DNA of 64,000 nucleotides from an uncultured Lachnospiraceae bacterium (GCA_910589105.1 CAJUST010000007.1:42853-106852), one strand, 5' to 3'. Numbered from the stretch's first letter, positions 7,628 to 17,312 are shown. The notes: a model not told the origin generated them from the letters alone. Numbers and translations: made by a program.

Positions 7628-9226
7628 TTACAGGTTCATCACCTTAATTTCCGCGCCGTCTTTCACAAACTTGCAATATTTCCTCTCGCTCTTTGTCGTT
7701 ACCGATACATCGGAAATCTTAATCGTAACTCCCGGATAAATGACGTCCTGAACTTCAACTTTCGCCCGTCCCGCGCTGATAAATTCCATTCGGAGCCGGT
7801 TAATTTCTTCTGTAATCGGAGCAAGCTGCGCCTGAAGGGTTTTCATCGTCATTACCTGAGTTTTCATATATTCTACCTTATCCGGCGGAAGCGTGATACC
7901 CTGTTTTAATTTTTCACTATAATTCACTAAAATCGGACGCACGACTTCGATTTTCTTGGCAATGTTTTTCGCTTCCTGCTGGATTTTATTAAAATGCTCT
8001 AATTTCTTCGGCTCGATGCCGGCTTCAATATTTGTGGCGATTCCCATGGTAGAACCGATCACGCGGGCAGACACTTTACTGCTGACGCGCACAGTCCCGC
8101 CGCGGACCAAACCCTTTCCGCCGTTTACAATCACTTCCGTATTTGCAGACACCATGCTTTGGATAATAGATTCCGTCTCTACATATCCGCCGGAAATCAC
8201 TGTCGCGCCTTCAATAAATTTAATTACGATATTGCCTTCCGCTGAAAGAAGGCCTTTGCCCATGCCATGGATGCCCCGCTGAACGATAATCTGCCCGCCT
8301 GCATAAAGCTGGGCTCCTTCCACAACGCCTTCTACGACAATATTTCCATTCGCATGAATGACAAAGCCGCTTTTTACATTTCCTTTTACAAGCACATTGC
8401 CCGGATAGTTAATATCGCCAATCGAATTATCCACATCTGCCGGAACTTCATAGACAGCGGAAACAAACACTTTCCCCTGAACCAAAGAAGCATGGCCGGT
8501 CACTTCGGAATACAACTCTGTCCCATCGTCCGACATATAGATATTGTTCGCATAGGACAGCTTCAAATTTTTCACGTCTTTCGGTTTTAATTCCTCGCCT
8601 AAAATCGTTTTCCCCGGTTTTCCAGGCACAGACGGGATCAGCTTTGCTAAAAGCTGGTTTTTCTCTACCCTGCTAATGATATTCAAATCATGGTAATTCA
8701 CGGAACCGTCTGTATTGTGCTTTGGCTTTAAGCTTTTCGAAGTTGAAAAATAATACTCAATTTTAGCATCACGCCCTAACGTCGGCGGCGTGCCTTTTCC
8801 AATTAAATATTCTGTGCAATATTCCCTTTCATGCAAAAGTGAATTAATTAAGTTTGTGTCAAGCCCATACACAATCTTTTCATGCGCAAGCGCATCTGCA
8901 ACGTCTTCTTTTGTAATTGCTTTTCTGCCTTCCGCCGGAGGATAAAACTTACAGCGTACCAGCATATTGTCTGTGGAAATTGAAAGTACAATCTTTTCGT
9001 TGAACGCATTTCCCTCACTTTTGCCTATTAAAACCTGTGTCGGCTCAGAGGCTTTCACCGCTTCATTCAATTCCCGCATATCATAATTTTGATATCCGAG
9101 ATCCGTAAGGTATGACATAACCTCTTTGACATCTAATGCCTTTCCGCCTTCCATGGCGGGGAAAAATTGCAGATAAAAATCAGTATTTACGATTAAAGGC
9201 TTAAAGTAGCTATTTCTATTCTCCAT
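7628..9226 (-). CDS. FapA family protein (DUF342, flagellar assembly protein A type)
   Basis: About 532 residues. The N-terminal part (about 1-230) carries the FapA N-terminal region. The middle (about 240-400) is a repetitive Gly/Val-rich beta-helix: GNVLVKGNVKSGFVIHANGN, VVEGVVEGAQLYAGGQI, VSGGYVETESII-type rungs. A coiled-coil segment (about 405-470) and a short C-terminal domain follow. DUF342/FapA proteins are found with flagellar genes; the related Vibrio FapA takes part in polar flagellum assembly. The ATG at 9226 has GGGGGA ahead; an upstream ATG at 9241 overlaps the fliA stop (TGATG). Confidence 0.85.
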   Translation of the reverse strand: MENRNSYFKPLIVNTDFYLQFFPAMEGGKALDVKEVMSYLTDLGYQNYDMRELNEAVKASEPTQVLIGKSEGNAFNEKIVLSISTDNMLVRCKFYPPAEGRKAITKEDVADALAHEKIVYGLDTNLINSLLHEREYCTEYLIGKGTPPTLGRDAKIEYYFSTSKSLKPKHNTDGSVNYHDLNIISRVEKNQLLAKLIPSVPGKPGKTILGEELKPKDVKNLKLSYANNIYMSDDGTELYSEVTGHASLVQGKVFVSAVYEVPADVDNSIGDINYPGNVLVKGNVKSGFVIHANGNIVVEGVVEGAQLYAGGQIIVQRGIHGMGKGLLSAEGNIVIKFIEGATVISGGYVETESIIQSMVSANTEVIVNGGKGLVRGGTVRVSSKVSARVIGSTMGIATNIEAGIEPKKLEHFNKIQQEAKNIAKKIEVVRPILVNYSEKLKQGITLPPDKVEYMKTQVMTMKTLQAQLAPITEEINRLRMEFISAGRAKVEVQDVIYPGVTIKISDVSVTTKSERKYCKFVKDGAEIKVMNL

Positions 9227-9240
9227 ATGTAAATCCCCCA

Positions 9241-10005
9241 TCAGTCTACAAAAATATCCATATAATTTCCCATTTTCTTACGCATTTTTAATAATGCCTT
9301 TGTATGAAGCTGTGAAATTCTTGATTCAGAAACACTAAGGACTTTGCTTATTTCTTTTAGTGTCAATTCTTCATAATAATACAGTTCTATGACTTTTCTT
9401 TCTTTTTCAGTTAAAAACCGAAGCGTTTCTTTCAATACTTTTTTTAATTCATTTTCTTCGATTTTTTCTTCCGGCTGAATAAAATGCGAATTGTTCTTCG
9501 CATCCATGACCGGCTCACTTCCCTGCTCTACATATTCATTTAGGGAAACAATATTTGTAATTTTAAGCTGTGACTGCCAGACAAGCAGCTCTTCTTCAGA
9601 AATTCCCATCTCCAATGCCAGTTCTTCGTCGCTTGCATTTTTTCCGGTTCTCATTTCTATCCGCTTCACTGCCTCGTCTAGCTTTTTCTGCCGTTGCCGG
9701 ACAGTTCTTGGAATCCAATCCATTTTACGGATATGGTCGAGAATCGACCCTCGGATTCTTAGACTTGCATAGGTTTCGAACTTGACGTCTTTTTTTGCAT
9801 CGTACTTATCAATCGCATCAATCAGGCCGAATATGCCATAACCCACTAAATCGTCATACTCCACGTTATAGCCTAAATACATACTCAGCCTGCCTGCCAC
9901 CACCTTGACTAACGAAACATATTCTAAGATAATCTGCTCACGCAGCGCAGGTGTAGGGCTCTTTTGATAAGATTCCCATAACTTTTCTTTTTCTGCCGCC
10001 TTCAT
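9241..10005 (-). CDS. fliA: RNA polymerase sigma factor for flagellar genes (sigma-28, FliA/SigD/WhiG family)
   Basis: 254 residues with region 2 (YLGYNVEYDDLVGYGIFGL, about 43-61, and KFETYASLRIRGSILDHIRK), region 3 (PRTVRQRQKKLDEA) and region 4 (LTLKEISKVLSVSESRISQLHTKAL, about 210-236). This family directs late flagellar genes such as flagellin and methyl-accepting receptors, which are not in this window. Near the end of the fla/che operon, its level depends on transcription reaching this far, as described for Bacillus SigD. No anti-sigma flgM is seen here. Confidence 0.95.
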   Translation of the reverse strand: MKAAEKEKLWESYQKSPTPALREQIILEYVSLVKVVAGRLSMYLGYNVEYDDLVGYGIFGLIDAIDKYDAKKDVKFETYASLRIRGSILDHIRKMDWIPRTVRQRQKKLDEAVKRIEMRTGKNASDEELALEMGISEEELLVWQSQLKITNIVSLNEYVEQGSEPVMDAKNNSHFIQPEEKIEENELKKVLKETLRFLTEKERKVIELYYYEELTLKEISKVLSVSESRISQLHTKALLKMRKKMGNYMDIFVD

Positions 10006-10030
10006 TTGAAGCCTCCATTACAATGCCGAA

Positions 10031-10312
10031 TTATTCCTCATCTTCCTCGGCTTCCTGAATATTATCCTGCCTATCTTCTTCGGTTTCCGGCATCGGATCT
10101 TCTTCCTCCGATGCCTCATCTTCGACAGCCACTTCTTTAAAATTCATTTGTATCACAATATGCGCCACCATGCCTATGACAAAAAAAACTAAACACACAA
10201 TTATAAAATTCTTTGCAAAAACTACGGTATCCACATGCTGCGCAAATGATATAACACACGTCACAAATCCGGCAACTAGCGCTAATGCCGCCGGCAAAGG
10301 TTTTGTATTCAT
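10031..10312 (-). CDS. Small membrane protein of the fla/che operon, function unknown
   Basis: About 93 residues with two membrane segments (roughly 6-25 and 34-54) joined by a short loop containing QHVDTVVFAKN, then a very acidic C-terminal tail rich in Glu and Asp. An ATG at 10312 is preferred over 10327 because it directly precedes the first hydrophobic segment. It lies between cheD and fliA with short spacing, so it belongs to the operon. No family recognised. Confidence 0.6.
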   Translation of the reverse strand: MNTKPLPAALALVAGFVTCVISFAQHVDTVVFAKNFIIVCLVFFVIGMVAHIVIQMNFKEVAVEDEASEEEDPMPETEEDRQDNIQEAEEDEE

Positions 10313-10339
10313 GTCCTGTTCCTCCAACTATCAGAGGTT

Positions 10340-10825
10340 TTATATAATTTTCGGCGTTTTGCCGATTGCTTTGATATAAAACTCTCCTGTATCGCAATGC
10401 AACTCTACAGTTCGCCCATAATTTAAGCCTGTATCTTCCGCAATCAGCCGAATTTTTAATTCCCGTAATTTTTGCTTGGCAGCAAGCGCATTCCGCTCTC
10501 CAATATTACTGACATTCGACATTCCACTGACTTCAAACATTTTTGCCCCGCCGGCAATTTTAGATACCAGACGGTTCCGGTTTGCTCCTGCCCGAATCAC
10601 ACGCTGAAGAAGCTCTTCAATTCCTGTATCCGCAAATTTCGCGATATTGCTATTATTTCTCATCTGTGTGCTGTCCGGCAGCATATAATGCACCAAGCCG
10701 CCTATTTTTGAAACCGGGTCATAAAAAGTCAGACCTATGCAGGAACCAAGACCGATCGTAGTGATAATATCAGGAGACTTGCATATATTCAAATCTGCCA
10801 TTCCAACTTTTATAACTTTGCTCAT
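10340..10825 (-). CDS. cheD: Chemoreceptor glutamine deamidase CheD
   Basis: 161 residues. CheD deamidates glutamines in chemoreceptors and partners CheC in the Bacillus-type adaptation system. Motifs include ITTIGLGSCIGLTFYDP (catalytic Cys about residue 28), GGLVHYMLPDS (catalytic His about 46), and KIAGGAKMF with SNIGERN. Normal length. Immediately follows cheC by 11 bases. Confidence 0.95.
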   Translation of the reverse strand: MSKVIKVGMADLNICKSPDIITTIGLGSCIGLTFYDPVSKIGGLVHYMLPDSTQMRNNSNIAKFADTGIEELLQRVIRAGANRNRLVSKIAGGAKMFEVSGMSNVSNIGERNALAAKQKLRELKIRLIAEDTGLNYGRTVELHCDTGEFYIKAIGKTPKII

Positions 10826-10836
10826 TTGTCCGCTCC

Positions 10837-11457
10837 TTATACAGAAAGACCAAGCGCTGTTAATATCTTATCATATGAGTCCTGCTCTGGCATCAGGATA
10901 AAATATCCATTTATCATCACATCATCCCCAAATTCAGTCTCAATAAAAAGCGCATTGTCCCCAAACTGTCCAAACTGAATTGCCGGAACACTTAAAATAG
11001 AGGCTGCCATATCTACGGCAATATATGGGATGGACGGCGTAATTACTAAATTTGTCATAGCCGATAATGCTGAAAGGTAGGACGCCGCTATAATATTGCC
11101 TATCTCCTTTAAGGCAGATAAATCCATCTCATCAAATTCCTTTTGAAAACCGGATTCCCTCCCCATTAGCTTATTTACCAAAAACTGGGCAGAATCCATT
11201 TTCAGCAAAAACATCATACTGCCTTCAATATCCGTTTGAACTTCCAAAAAAATGCCAACAATAATTTCGTCTTCCGCGCAAATTGCAGAACCCAGTTTAG
11301 AGGCTTCCAATAGAGCCACCTTAGGTACATTCATGTCCAGACGCAGCCCCAGCATCGAAGAAACTGCCGTTGTCGCATTTCCGGCTCCAATGTTGCCGAT
11401 CTCTTTTAAGACGTCTACATAGGTATCGTTGACTTCTTCCAACGTAAATTTGCCCAT
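10837..11457 (-). CDS. cheC: CheY-P phosphatase CheC
   Basis: About 206 residues. Both phosphatase motifs of a two-site CheC are visible: DVLKEIGNIGAGNATTA near the N-terminus and SALKEIGNIIAASYLSALS near residue 110. They place Glu and Asn for CheY-P hydrolysis in the cytoplasm. The ATG at 11457 has GTGGAGG just ahead. It lies between cheW and cheD, the usual arrangement, and is expected to be stimulated by CheD. Confidence 0.95.
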   Translation of the reverse strand: MGKFTLEEVNDTYVDVLKEIGNIGAGNATTAVSSMLGLRLDMNVPKVALLEASKLGSAICAEDEIIVGIFLEVQTDIEGSMMFLLKMDSAQFLVNKLMGRESGFQKEFDEMDLSALKEIGNIIAASYLSALSAMTNLVITPSIPYIAVDMAASILSVPAIQFGQFGDNALFIETEFGDDVMINGYFILMPEQDSYDKILTALGLSV

Positions 11458-11480
11458 CTCATCCTCCACTATAATTATAT

Positions 11481-11945
11481 TCAGATATTTTCCGATTCGT
11501 CAACTACTGCATGTATATCAAACAGAGAAATTAATTCATCCCCATGTTTGCCTATCCCGCTGATAAATGTGCTTTTATCATTCTTATCTGCTTTTGACTG
11601 CCGTTCAATATCTCCTGTTCCCAATTCTACAATTTCTTTTACTTCATCTACGATAATTCCTATTGTGCCTAATTCTTCAATCTTTAAAATAATGATTCTG
11701 GACGCATCCGAAAACTCATCGTCTTCTAACTGCATTTTCAGACGGATGCTCATCACTGCCACAATCTCACCGCGCAGATTAATAATCCCTTTAAAATAGG
11801 TTTGTGCCTTTGGAACTCTGGTAATGTTCTGCATACGGACGATATTATCTACATAATTGATGTCAAATCCGTACTGCTCACTTCCAATTTTTACAACAAT
11901 ATATTGTTTCGTATTTTTTTCAGAAACCAGAACTTCATTTTCCAT
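11481..11945 (-). CDS. cheW: Chemotaxis coupling protein CheW
   Basis: About 154 residues forming one CheW SH3-like double-barrel domain: YIVVKIGSEQYGFDINYV near the start, then the receptor-facing FKGIINLRGEIVAVMSIR block near residue 50. It links chemoreceptors to CheA. The ATG at 11945 is preceded by GGGAGGTG; this start overlaps nothing and suits the family length. Directly follows cheA. Confidence 0.95.
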   Translation of the reverse strand: MENEVLVSEKNTKQYIVVKIGSEQYGFDINYVDNIVRMQNITRVPKAQTYFKGIINLRGEIVAVMSIRLKMQLEDDEFSDASRIIILKIEELGTIGIIVDEVKEIVELGTGDIERQSKADKNDKSTFISGIGKHGDELISLFDIHAVVDESENI

Positions 11946-11958
11946 GTCTGACACCTCC

Positions 11959-14034
11959 CTACACAAGCGCGTTGACGTCTAAAATCAATGCCACTTCACC
12001 ATCGCCAAGAATCGTTGCACCGCTGATTACTTTATTATTCCTGATAAACTTGCCAAGGGATTTAATTACAATTTCCTGCTGGCCGATCAGACGGTCTACC
12101 ACTAACCCGGCATATTTGTCACCCTTTTTCACAATGACTACAGTCAGGTTCTCTGGTTCTTCCTCAAGCGGTTCAATATCCAAAATCTTATCCATGCGGA
12201 TCAGCGGAATGACTAATCCTCTCAAATGAATAACTTCTTTCGCTTCCACATAGCGGATATCCTTCACCGGAATATCTTCGATATTCTGAATGGAACCTAA
12301 CGCCACTGCATACTTCTCATCTCGTAATTCTACCATTAAAACTTGAATAATTGCAAGCGTTAATGGCAATCTTACCGTAAACTTTGAGCCTTCTCCGAGT
12401 TTACTTACCACTTCCACATCTCCGCCTAACGCTTCGATATTGGAACGCACTACGTCAAGCCCAACGCCGCGGCCGGAAATATCCGTAATCTTCTTCGCCA
12501 TTGAAAAGCTCGGCATAAAGAGCAGATTGACTATTTCTTTCTGATCCATAATTTCCGCCTGCTCCGGCGTAATCACGCCACGCTGGATCGCTTTTTCTTT
12601 GACCTTTTCCGTGTCAATGCCGTTTCCATCGTCACTGACTTCAATAATGACGTTATTTCCTTCCTGAAAAGCGTTCAGATAGATAGAGCCTGTCTCCGGT
12701 TTGCCTCTTTCCCTGCGCACTTCTGCGCTTTCTAAGCCGTGATCGGCGGAATTACGCAGTAAATGCTGTAACGGATCGCCAATCTGATCGACCACGGTAC
12801 GGTCAAGCTCCGTATCCTCGCCGCTCATAAACAATTCCATTTTTTTATCCAGCTTTCTGGATAAATCGCGGATCATACGCGGATACTTATTTACCACACT
12901 CTCAATCGGAACCATGCGAACCTGCATTACGGATTCATGCAGATTCGTCGTAATCCGCTCTAGGTATTCAATCTGCTCATGGAACGACTGGCTCTCAAAA
13001 CTCCCGCCTTCCGACGCGCTGATCGACACAATTCCATTTTTAGCGATAATCAGCTCGCTGACCTGATTCATCAATGCATCAAGCTTTTCAATGTCTACCC
13101 GGACAGTACGGCTTGTCACAGGTTTTTTCACTGCTTTTTTTACTGCCGCAGGCTGTGATTTCGGCTGCATATCTGCCTGAGGAGCCGCCGTCTCTGCCTG
13201 AACCGGGAGTTCCACATGGGGCTGTTCTTCTTTTTCTTCTTTTTGGGCATAAACATCAGGCTGTATTTCCTCCGCATACACTGTAGTGATTTCTGACACT
13301 GACTTTACAGCCGGAAGAATTTTTTCTAACGATTCTTTCGCAACCATAAAAAATGAAAAATCCAAATCAAATTTTTCATCTTCAATATCGTGCGGATCTG
13401 GACGATACACTACAATCTCACCAAAATCCTCCACTGCCTGAAATACCAAAAACGCCCTCGCCGCTTTTAAAAGACATTCCGCATGGATATATACGGTAAA
13501 TCCATATATATGGTTCTCCTCATCTTTGGCATTCCGGATCGATTCCTTTTCACTGTTTGTCAGTTCCAGCTTTAAGAACTTCTTTTCTGCGCCTTCAGAA
13601 GAATCGGCAGCCGTTTCCTCTGGAGCCGCCGGAGGCGCTTCCTGCCCTTCCGACTGCGCAATAAAATCATTCAGCTCTTTAATAATCGCCTGATTGTCTT
13701 CTATCCCTTCGTCTGACGTCTCTTTAATCGTCTCTAAATACCGGTCTAACGCATCCAGACATTTGAATAAAATATCAATCATCTTACTGTTTACTGCAAT
13801 TTTGTCACTTCTGACTTCCTGAAACACATCTTCCATATCATGCGTCAAATGCTGCATACGCTTAAATCCCATGGTCCCCGCCATTCCTTTTAAAGAATGC
13901 GCCGCCCGGAAAACCTCATTGATGGTGTCTTTGTTGTCAGGTTCTTTTTCCAGTGTCATTATGCAGTCGCTTAAGCTCTGCAAATGCTCACTTGTCTCAT
14001 CAATAAATATCTCAAGATATTGGCCTACATCCAT
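11959..14034 (-). CDS. cheA: Chemotaxis histidine kinase CheA
   Basis: 691 residues in standard order: P1 phosphotransfer domain with the phosphorylated His in FRAAHSLKG (His46); a P2-like response-regulator docking domain (about 150-265); an Ala/Gln/Lys-rich linker; P3 dimerisation (ALMNQVSELIIAKN); P4 ATPase with HLLRNSADHGLE (N box), DDGNGID (G1) and GRGVGLDVV (G2); and a C-terminal CheW-like P5 domain. It phosphorylates CheY and CheB in the receptor array. Preceded by cheB after 3 bases. Confidence 0.97.
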   Translation of the reverse strand: MDVGQYLEIFIDETSEHLQSLSDCIMTLEKEPDNKDTINEVFRAAHSLKGMAGTMGFKRMQHLTHDMEDVFQEVRSDKIAVNSKMIDILFKCLDALDRYLETIKETSDEGIEDNQAIIKELNDFIAQSEGQEAPPAAPEETAADSSEGAEKKFLKLELTNSEKESIRNAKDEENHIYGFTVYIHAECLLKAARAFLVFQAVEDFGEIVVYRPDPHDIEDEKFDLDFSFFMVAKESLEKILPAVKSVSEITTVYAEEIQPDVYAQKEEKEEQPHVELPVQAETAAPQADMQPKSQPAAVKKAVKKPVTSRTVRVDIEKLDALMNQVSELIIAKNGIVSISASEGGSFESQSFHEQIEYLERITTNLHESVMQVRMVPIESVVNKYPRMIRDLSRKLDKKMELFMSGEDTELDRTVVDQIGDPLQHLLRNSADHGLESAEVRRERGKPETGSIYLNAFQEGNNVIIEVSDDGNGIDTEKVKEKAIQRGVITPEQAEIMDQKEIVNLLFMPSFSMAKKITDISGRGVGLDVVRSNIEALGGDVEVVSKLGEGSKFTVRLPLTLAIIQVLMVELRDEKYAVALGSIQNIEDIPVKDIRYVEAKEVIHLRGLVIPLIRMDKILDIEPLEEEPENLTVVIVKKGDKYAGLVVDRLIGQQEIVIKSLGKFIRNNKVISGATILGDGEVALILDVNALV

Positions 14035-14037
14035 TTT

Positions 14038-15120
14038 TTACCGTACCCCCACTCTCTTTGTGATTGTCGATGCCACATCGGTCAATGGAACTACTTCGTC
14101 TACCAGCCCTGTTTCATAAATCGCTTTTGGCATACCATAAATGACGCACGATTTTGCGTCTTGGGAAATTACATAAACTGGCTTTTTCTTTTCCAGTGAA
14201 AGAATGCCTTTCGTACCGTCAGCGCCCATTCCGGTAAGCACGACGCATACGATTTCATCATACCCACTTTTCACCAGAGAATCATATGTAACATTCGCGC
14301 ATGGCTTTAACCCTCCGATTGCCGGCATATCATTTAATACGATTTTATGTCTGCCATCGGCTAATTTCGCCACTTCCATATGTTTGCCCCCGGGCGCCAC
14401 ATAAACCCAGCCTTTCTGTAAAATATCGCCTTCCTGCGCTTCCTTTACAGAAACTTTGCTTACTTCATGCAGGCGGTCCGCCATAGATTTCGTAAACCCT
14501 ATTGGCATATGCTGCACCAACACAACCGGCGCATCCAGCTCTTTCGGCAAATATGGAATTACACTCTGCAATGACTTCGGCCCTCCAGTAGAACAGGCAA
14601 GCGCGACTAATTTGTTCCCTTTCCCGGCATCTGTTTTTCTGTGTACAGGTTTGCGGACGCCCGCCGCAGGTTTTGCTTTCTGCACAGAATCTTTTACAGC
14701 AGATGCCCTCTGCAGGCTTTGTGTCTGTAAGACTGCGGAAAGCACCTTCAGCAATGCCTGTTTAAATGCATCGCCTTTTGCTTCAATGATATTCGTCGGT
14801 TTCGCCACAAAATCGACCGCTCCACGCTCCAACGCCATAAGCGTCACTTCTGCATCTTTTACCGTCAGAGTGCTCACCATGATAATCGTCGCTTTTATTT
14901 TATCTTTTTGCAGCTGTTCAAGCAATTCCAAACCACTCATACGGGGCATATTGACATCCAGCACAACGGCGTCGTACCGCTTTTTCTTTAGTGTCTCATA
15001 TGCTTCAAGTCCATCCTTGCAAGTGTCTACAACCTGTAAATTATCATCTGAATCTATTATATCACATATTACCCTTCTCAGGAGTGCAGAGTCATCAACA
15101 ACTAAAATATTTTTCTTCAT
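14038..15120 (-). CDS. cheB: Protein-glutamate methylesterase / response regulator CheB
   Basis: 360 residues. Receiver domain with the phosphoacceptor Asp55 in VVLDVNMPR, a linker of about 40 residues, and a methylesterase domain with catalytic Ser177 (ACSTGG), His204 (VQHMP) and Asp301 (MGADG). It removes methyl groups from chemoreceptors. Notably, the partner methyltransferase cheR is not in this cluster and must be elsewhere. It lies 23 bases after flhG. Confidence 0.97.
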   Translation of the reverse strand: MKKNILVVDDSALLRRVICDIIDSDDNLQVVDTCKDGLEAYETLKKKRYDAVVLDVNMPRMSGLELLEQLQKDKIKATIIMVSTLTVKDAEVTLMALERGAVDFVAKPTNIIEAKGDAFKQALLKVLSAVLQTQSLQRASAVKDSVQKAKPAAGVRKPVHRKTDAGKGNKLVALACSTGGPKSLQSVIPYLPKELDAPVVLVQHMPIGFTKSMADRLHEVSKVSVKEAQEGDILQKGWVYVAPGGKHMEVAKLADGRHKIVLNDMPAIGGLKPCANVTYDSLVKSGYDEIVCVVLTGMGADGTKGILSLEKKKPVYVISQDAKSCVIYGMPKAIYETGLVDEVVPLTDVASTITKRVGVR

Positions 15121-15143
15121 TTTGGTTTCCTCCTAATATTTTA

Positions 15144-16028
15144 TTAACTTCCTTTTCTTGACAGAAATTGAATCATTAACTGGGCAATACCCTGATGTAT
15201 CGGTATTCTTTTATTTTCATTGTTCACATAATTTTGGGTCAGCGCCTCAAACGCTTTCGAAGAAGCCGCATTCGGCTTTTCTAATGAAATCACTTTCTGG
15301 TTTCGGACGGCATATTCCATCGCCTGATCTTGCGGAACCATTCCCAAAAATTCCAGCTTCCCTTTCAGAAACTGCGTAACGACCGAATCCAGTTTAGAAA
15401 AAACGGCTTCCCCTTCTTCCGTGGTATTCACCCTGTTTGCGACCACACTGATTTTCGCCTGTTCCTTCGGAAAAATCGGATTGCGGTACAACGCTTTTAA
15501 CAGCGAATACGCATCTGTAAGTGAACTTGGCTCCGGCGTGCTTATCAATAAAATCTCCGGGCTTGCCATAACAAACTCCAAAACGCTGTCCGATATGCCT
15601 GCTCCTGTGTCTACAATAATAAAATCCGCCAATTCATTTAACTCTGCAAGAGAATGCACCAGATAGACAATCTGATCTTTTGAAAGATCGCTTAATCCTG
15701 CAATTCCCAACCCACCGGACACAAATCCTATCCCCATAGGCCCTAACGTAATAATTTCCTGAATGCTTTTGCCATTATAGATCAAATCACTTAAATTATA
15801 TTGTGGAACTGCCCCGAACATAACTTCGACGTTTGCCAATCCTAAATCCGCATCAAATATAATGACCCGCTTCCCCATCTTTTTCATCCACACTGCCATA
15901 TTAACCGCTATATTTGACTTGCCTACGCCGCCTTTTCCGCTGGTAATGGTAACTACTCTGGCTCCCCGCTTCTGCAGGCCTTCGCTCCTTAACTTAACAA
16001 CATTTCTAAGCTGTTCTGCCTGATCCAT
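15144..16028 (-). CDS. flhG: Flagellar number regulator FlhG (YlxH, MinD-like ATPase)
   Basis: 294 residues. A SIMIBI/ParA-type ATPase with deviant Walker A TSGKGGVGKSN (about residues 28-38), IIFDADLGLAN, and the FIIVDTGAGIS switch. The N-terminal DQAEQLRNVV helix is the activator motif through which FlhG stimulates the GTPase FlhF. It acts with FlhF on flagellar placement and number. The gene order flhF-flhG, 3 bases apart, is conserved. Confidence 0.95.
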   Translation of the reverse strand: MDQAEQLRNVVKLRSEGLQKRGARVVTITSGKGGVGKSNIAVNMAVWMKKMGKRVIIFDADLGLANVEVMFGAVPQYNLSDLIYNGKSIQEIITLGPMGIGFVSGGLGIAGLSDLSKDQIVYLVHSLAELNELADFIIVDTGAGISDSVLEFVMASPEILLISTPEPSSLTDAYSLLKALYRNPIFPKEQAKISVVANRVNTTEEGEAVFSKLDSVVTQFLKGKLEFLGMVPQDQAMEYAVRNQKVISLEKPNAASSKAFEALTQNYVNNENKRIPIHQGIAQLMIQFLSRKGS

Positions 16029-16031
16029 AGG

Positions 16032-17312
16032 CTAACTTCCTCCTAGCAACCTCTTAACTATCTTTTGGGAATTAAAAATTTCTATGTCATCTGGTACGTT
16101 TTGTCCATTTGTGATATAAGAAACTTCTGCATTTGAATATAATTTAATATTTAAAATATTGCCATACGTCGTTGTTTCATCCAATTTCGTAAAAATTATT
16201 TTATAGTCAGAAATTTCTTTGTAGATATCTGCAATTTCTTTTAAATCATTGTACTTTGTCGTCGCGCTTAAAACAAGATATGTTTCACGGCTGTAACGGG
16301 CATCCAAACTCTGGATTAAATTTTTCACGTCCTCTTTTAACGTCTGGCTTTTATGTGAGAAGCCTGCCGTATCCACTAAAACGACGTCAACCTCCTCTAA
16401 CTGCTCCATTCCATGATTCAATTCCTCTGCAGAATAGATGATGCTAAGTGAAGTGTCTAAAATATTTGCATAAATGCGGAGCTGTTCCGCGGCTGCAATT
16501 CTGTATGTGTCTGCCGTTAAAAATGCAATTTTCTTTCCTTGATCTACTTTTAATCTGGAAGCGATCTTTGCAAGAGTCGTCGTTTTCCCCACTCCGGTAG
16601 GCCCCACAAAAAACACTACCTTGGGTTTCACTCCAGTTAAGTCAATGCCATGCGGCTGACCGAATTTTAAAATCATTTTCTGATATATATTCGAAAGAAT
16701 ATGGTCTATGCTGTTGCCGTTCCAATTCGCTTTTTCAATTTCATCCATAATCTGGTTGATATATTTTTCATCTACTTCATTATCAATTAATGTTGCATAT
16801 AACATCTTTACAAATGCAAAATTGTCATTTTTCTTGGAATCGGATTTTATAAAATTATCTTCTTCTTTTTCTTTTTTCTTTTCTGCTGCCATCTGCTTTT
16901 CCAAAATACTCTGAAGGTTTTCGAGTTTCTCCTCAATTCTTTCCCGTTCCACAACTTCATCTTTCTTTAATAAATTGGCGTTCCGCTTGATAAATTCAAT
17001 CGCATTTTGTTCCGCCTTAGCCGGATCCATCGCCGGCGCGGCAACAGGTGGAATCTGAATTGGCTCGTCAGCAGTCACATTTATCGTTTCATGTGTTTTC
17101 TGCGCATTTCTTAGAGCCATTCCGGCATCTGCGCGGTTGTCTTTCTCCTCAACTGCCGCCGTCACCTCATATAAAGACTTCTTAAATGTACGCAGAATAC
17201 CTTTTGGACGTATTTCCTTCACATTCATCACGACTGCATCTTCACCAAGCTCTTGCTTTGCCTGTTCTATGGCTTCTTCTTCCGTTGCGCCTTGAAATTT
17301 CTTAATTGTCAT
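16032..17312 (-). CDS. flhF: Flagellar biosynthesis GTPase FlhF
   Basis: 426 residues. An N-terminal B-domain (IKKFQGATEEEAIEQAKQEL) and a linker are followed by an SRP-type NG GTPase domain: P-loop GPTGVGKTTTLAKIA at about 212, the VDVVLVDTAGFSHK G3 region at about 293, and FTKLDETTTYG (G4) near 373. It localises the first basal-body components to the membrane. Its ATG overlaps the flhA stop (TAATG), so expression is coupled. Confidence 0.96.
   Translation of the reverse strand: MTIKKFQGATEEEAIEQAKQELGEDAVVMNVKEIRPKGILRTFKKSLYEVTAAVEEKDNRADAGMALRNAQKTHETINVTADEPIQIPPVAAPAMDPAKAEQNAIEFIKRNANLLKKDEVVERERIEEKLENLQSILEKQMAAEKKKEKEEDNFIKSDSKKNDNFAFVKMLYATLIDNEVDEKYINQIMDEIEKANWNGNSIDHILSNIYQKMILKFGQPHGIDLTGVKPKVVFFVGPTGVGKTTTLAKIASRLKVDQGKKIAFLTADTYRIAAAEQLRIYANILDTSLSIIYSAEELNHGMEQLEEVDVVLVDTAGFSHKSQTLKEDVKNLIQSLDARYSRETYLVLSATTKYNDLKEIADIYKEISDYKIIFTKLDETTTYGNILNIKLYSNAEVSYITNGQNVPDDIEIFNSQKIVKRLLGGS

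Noticed and set aside
14456..15136. Long plus-strand open frame (226 codons) opposite cheB
   Set aside because: It mirrors the codon pattern of cheB on the other strand, has low-complexity Ser/Thr composition, and no ribosome site or family similarity.
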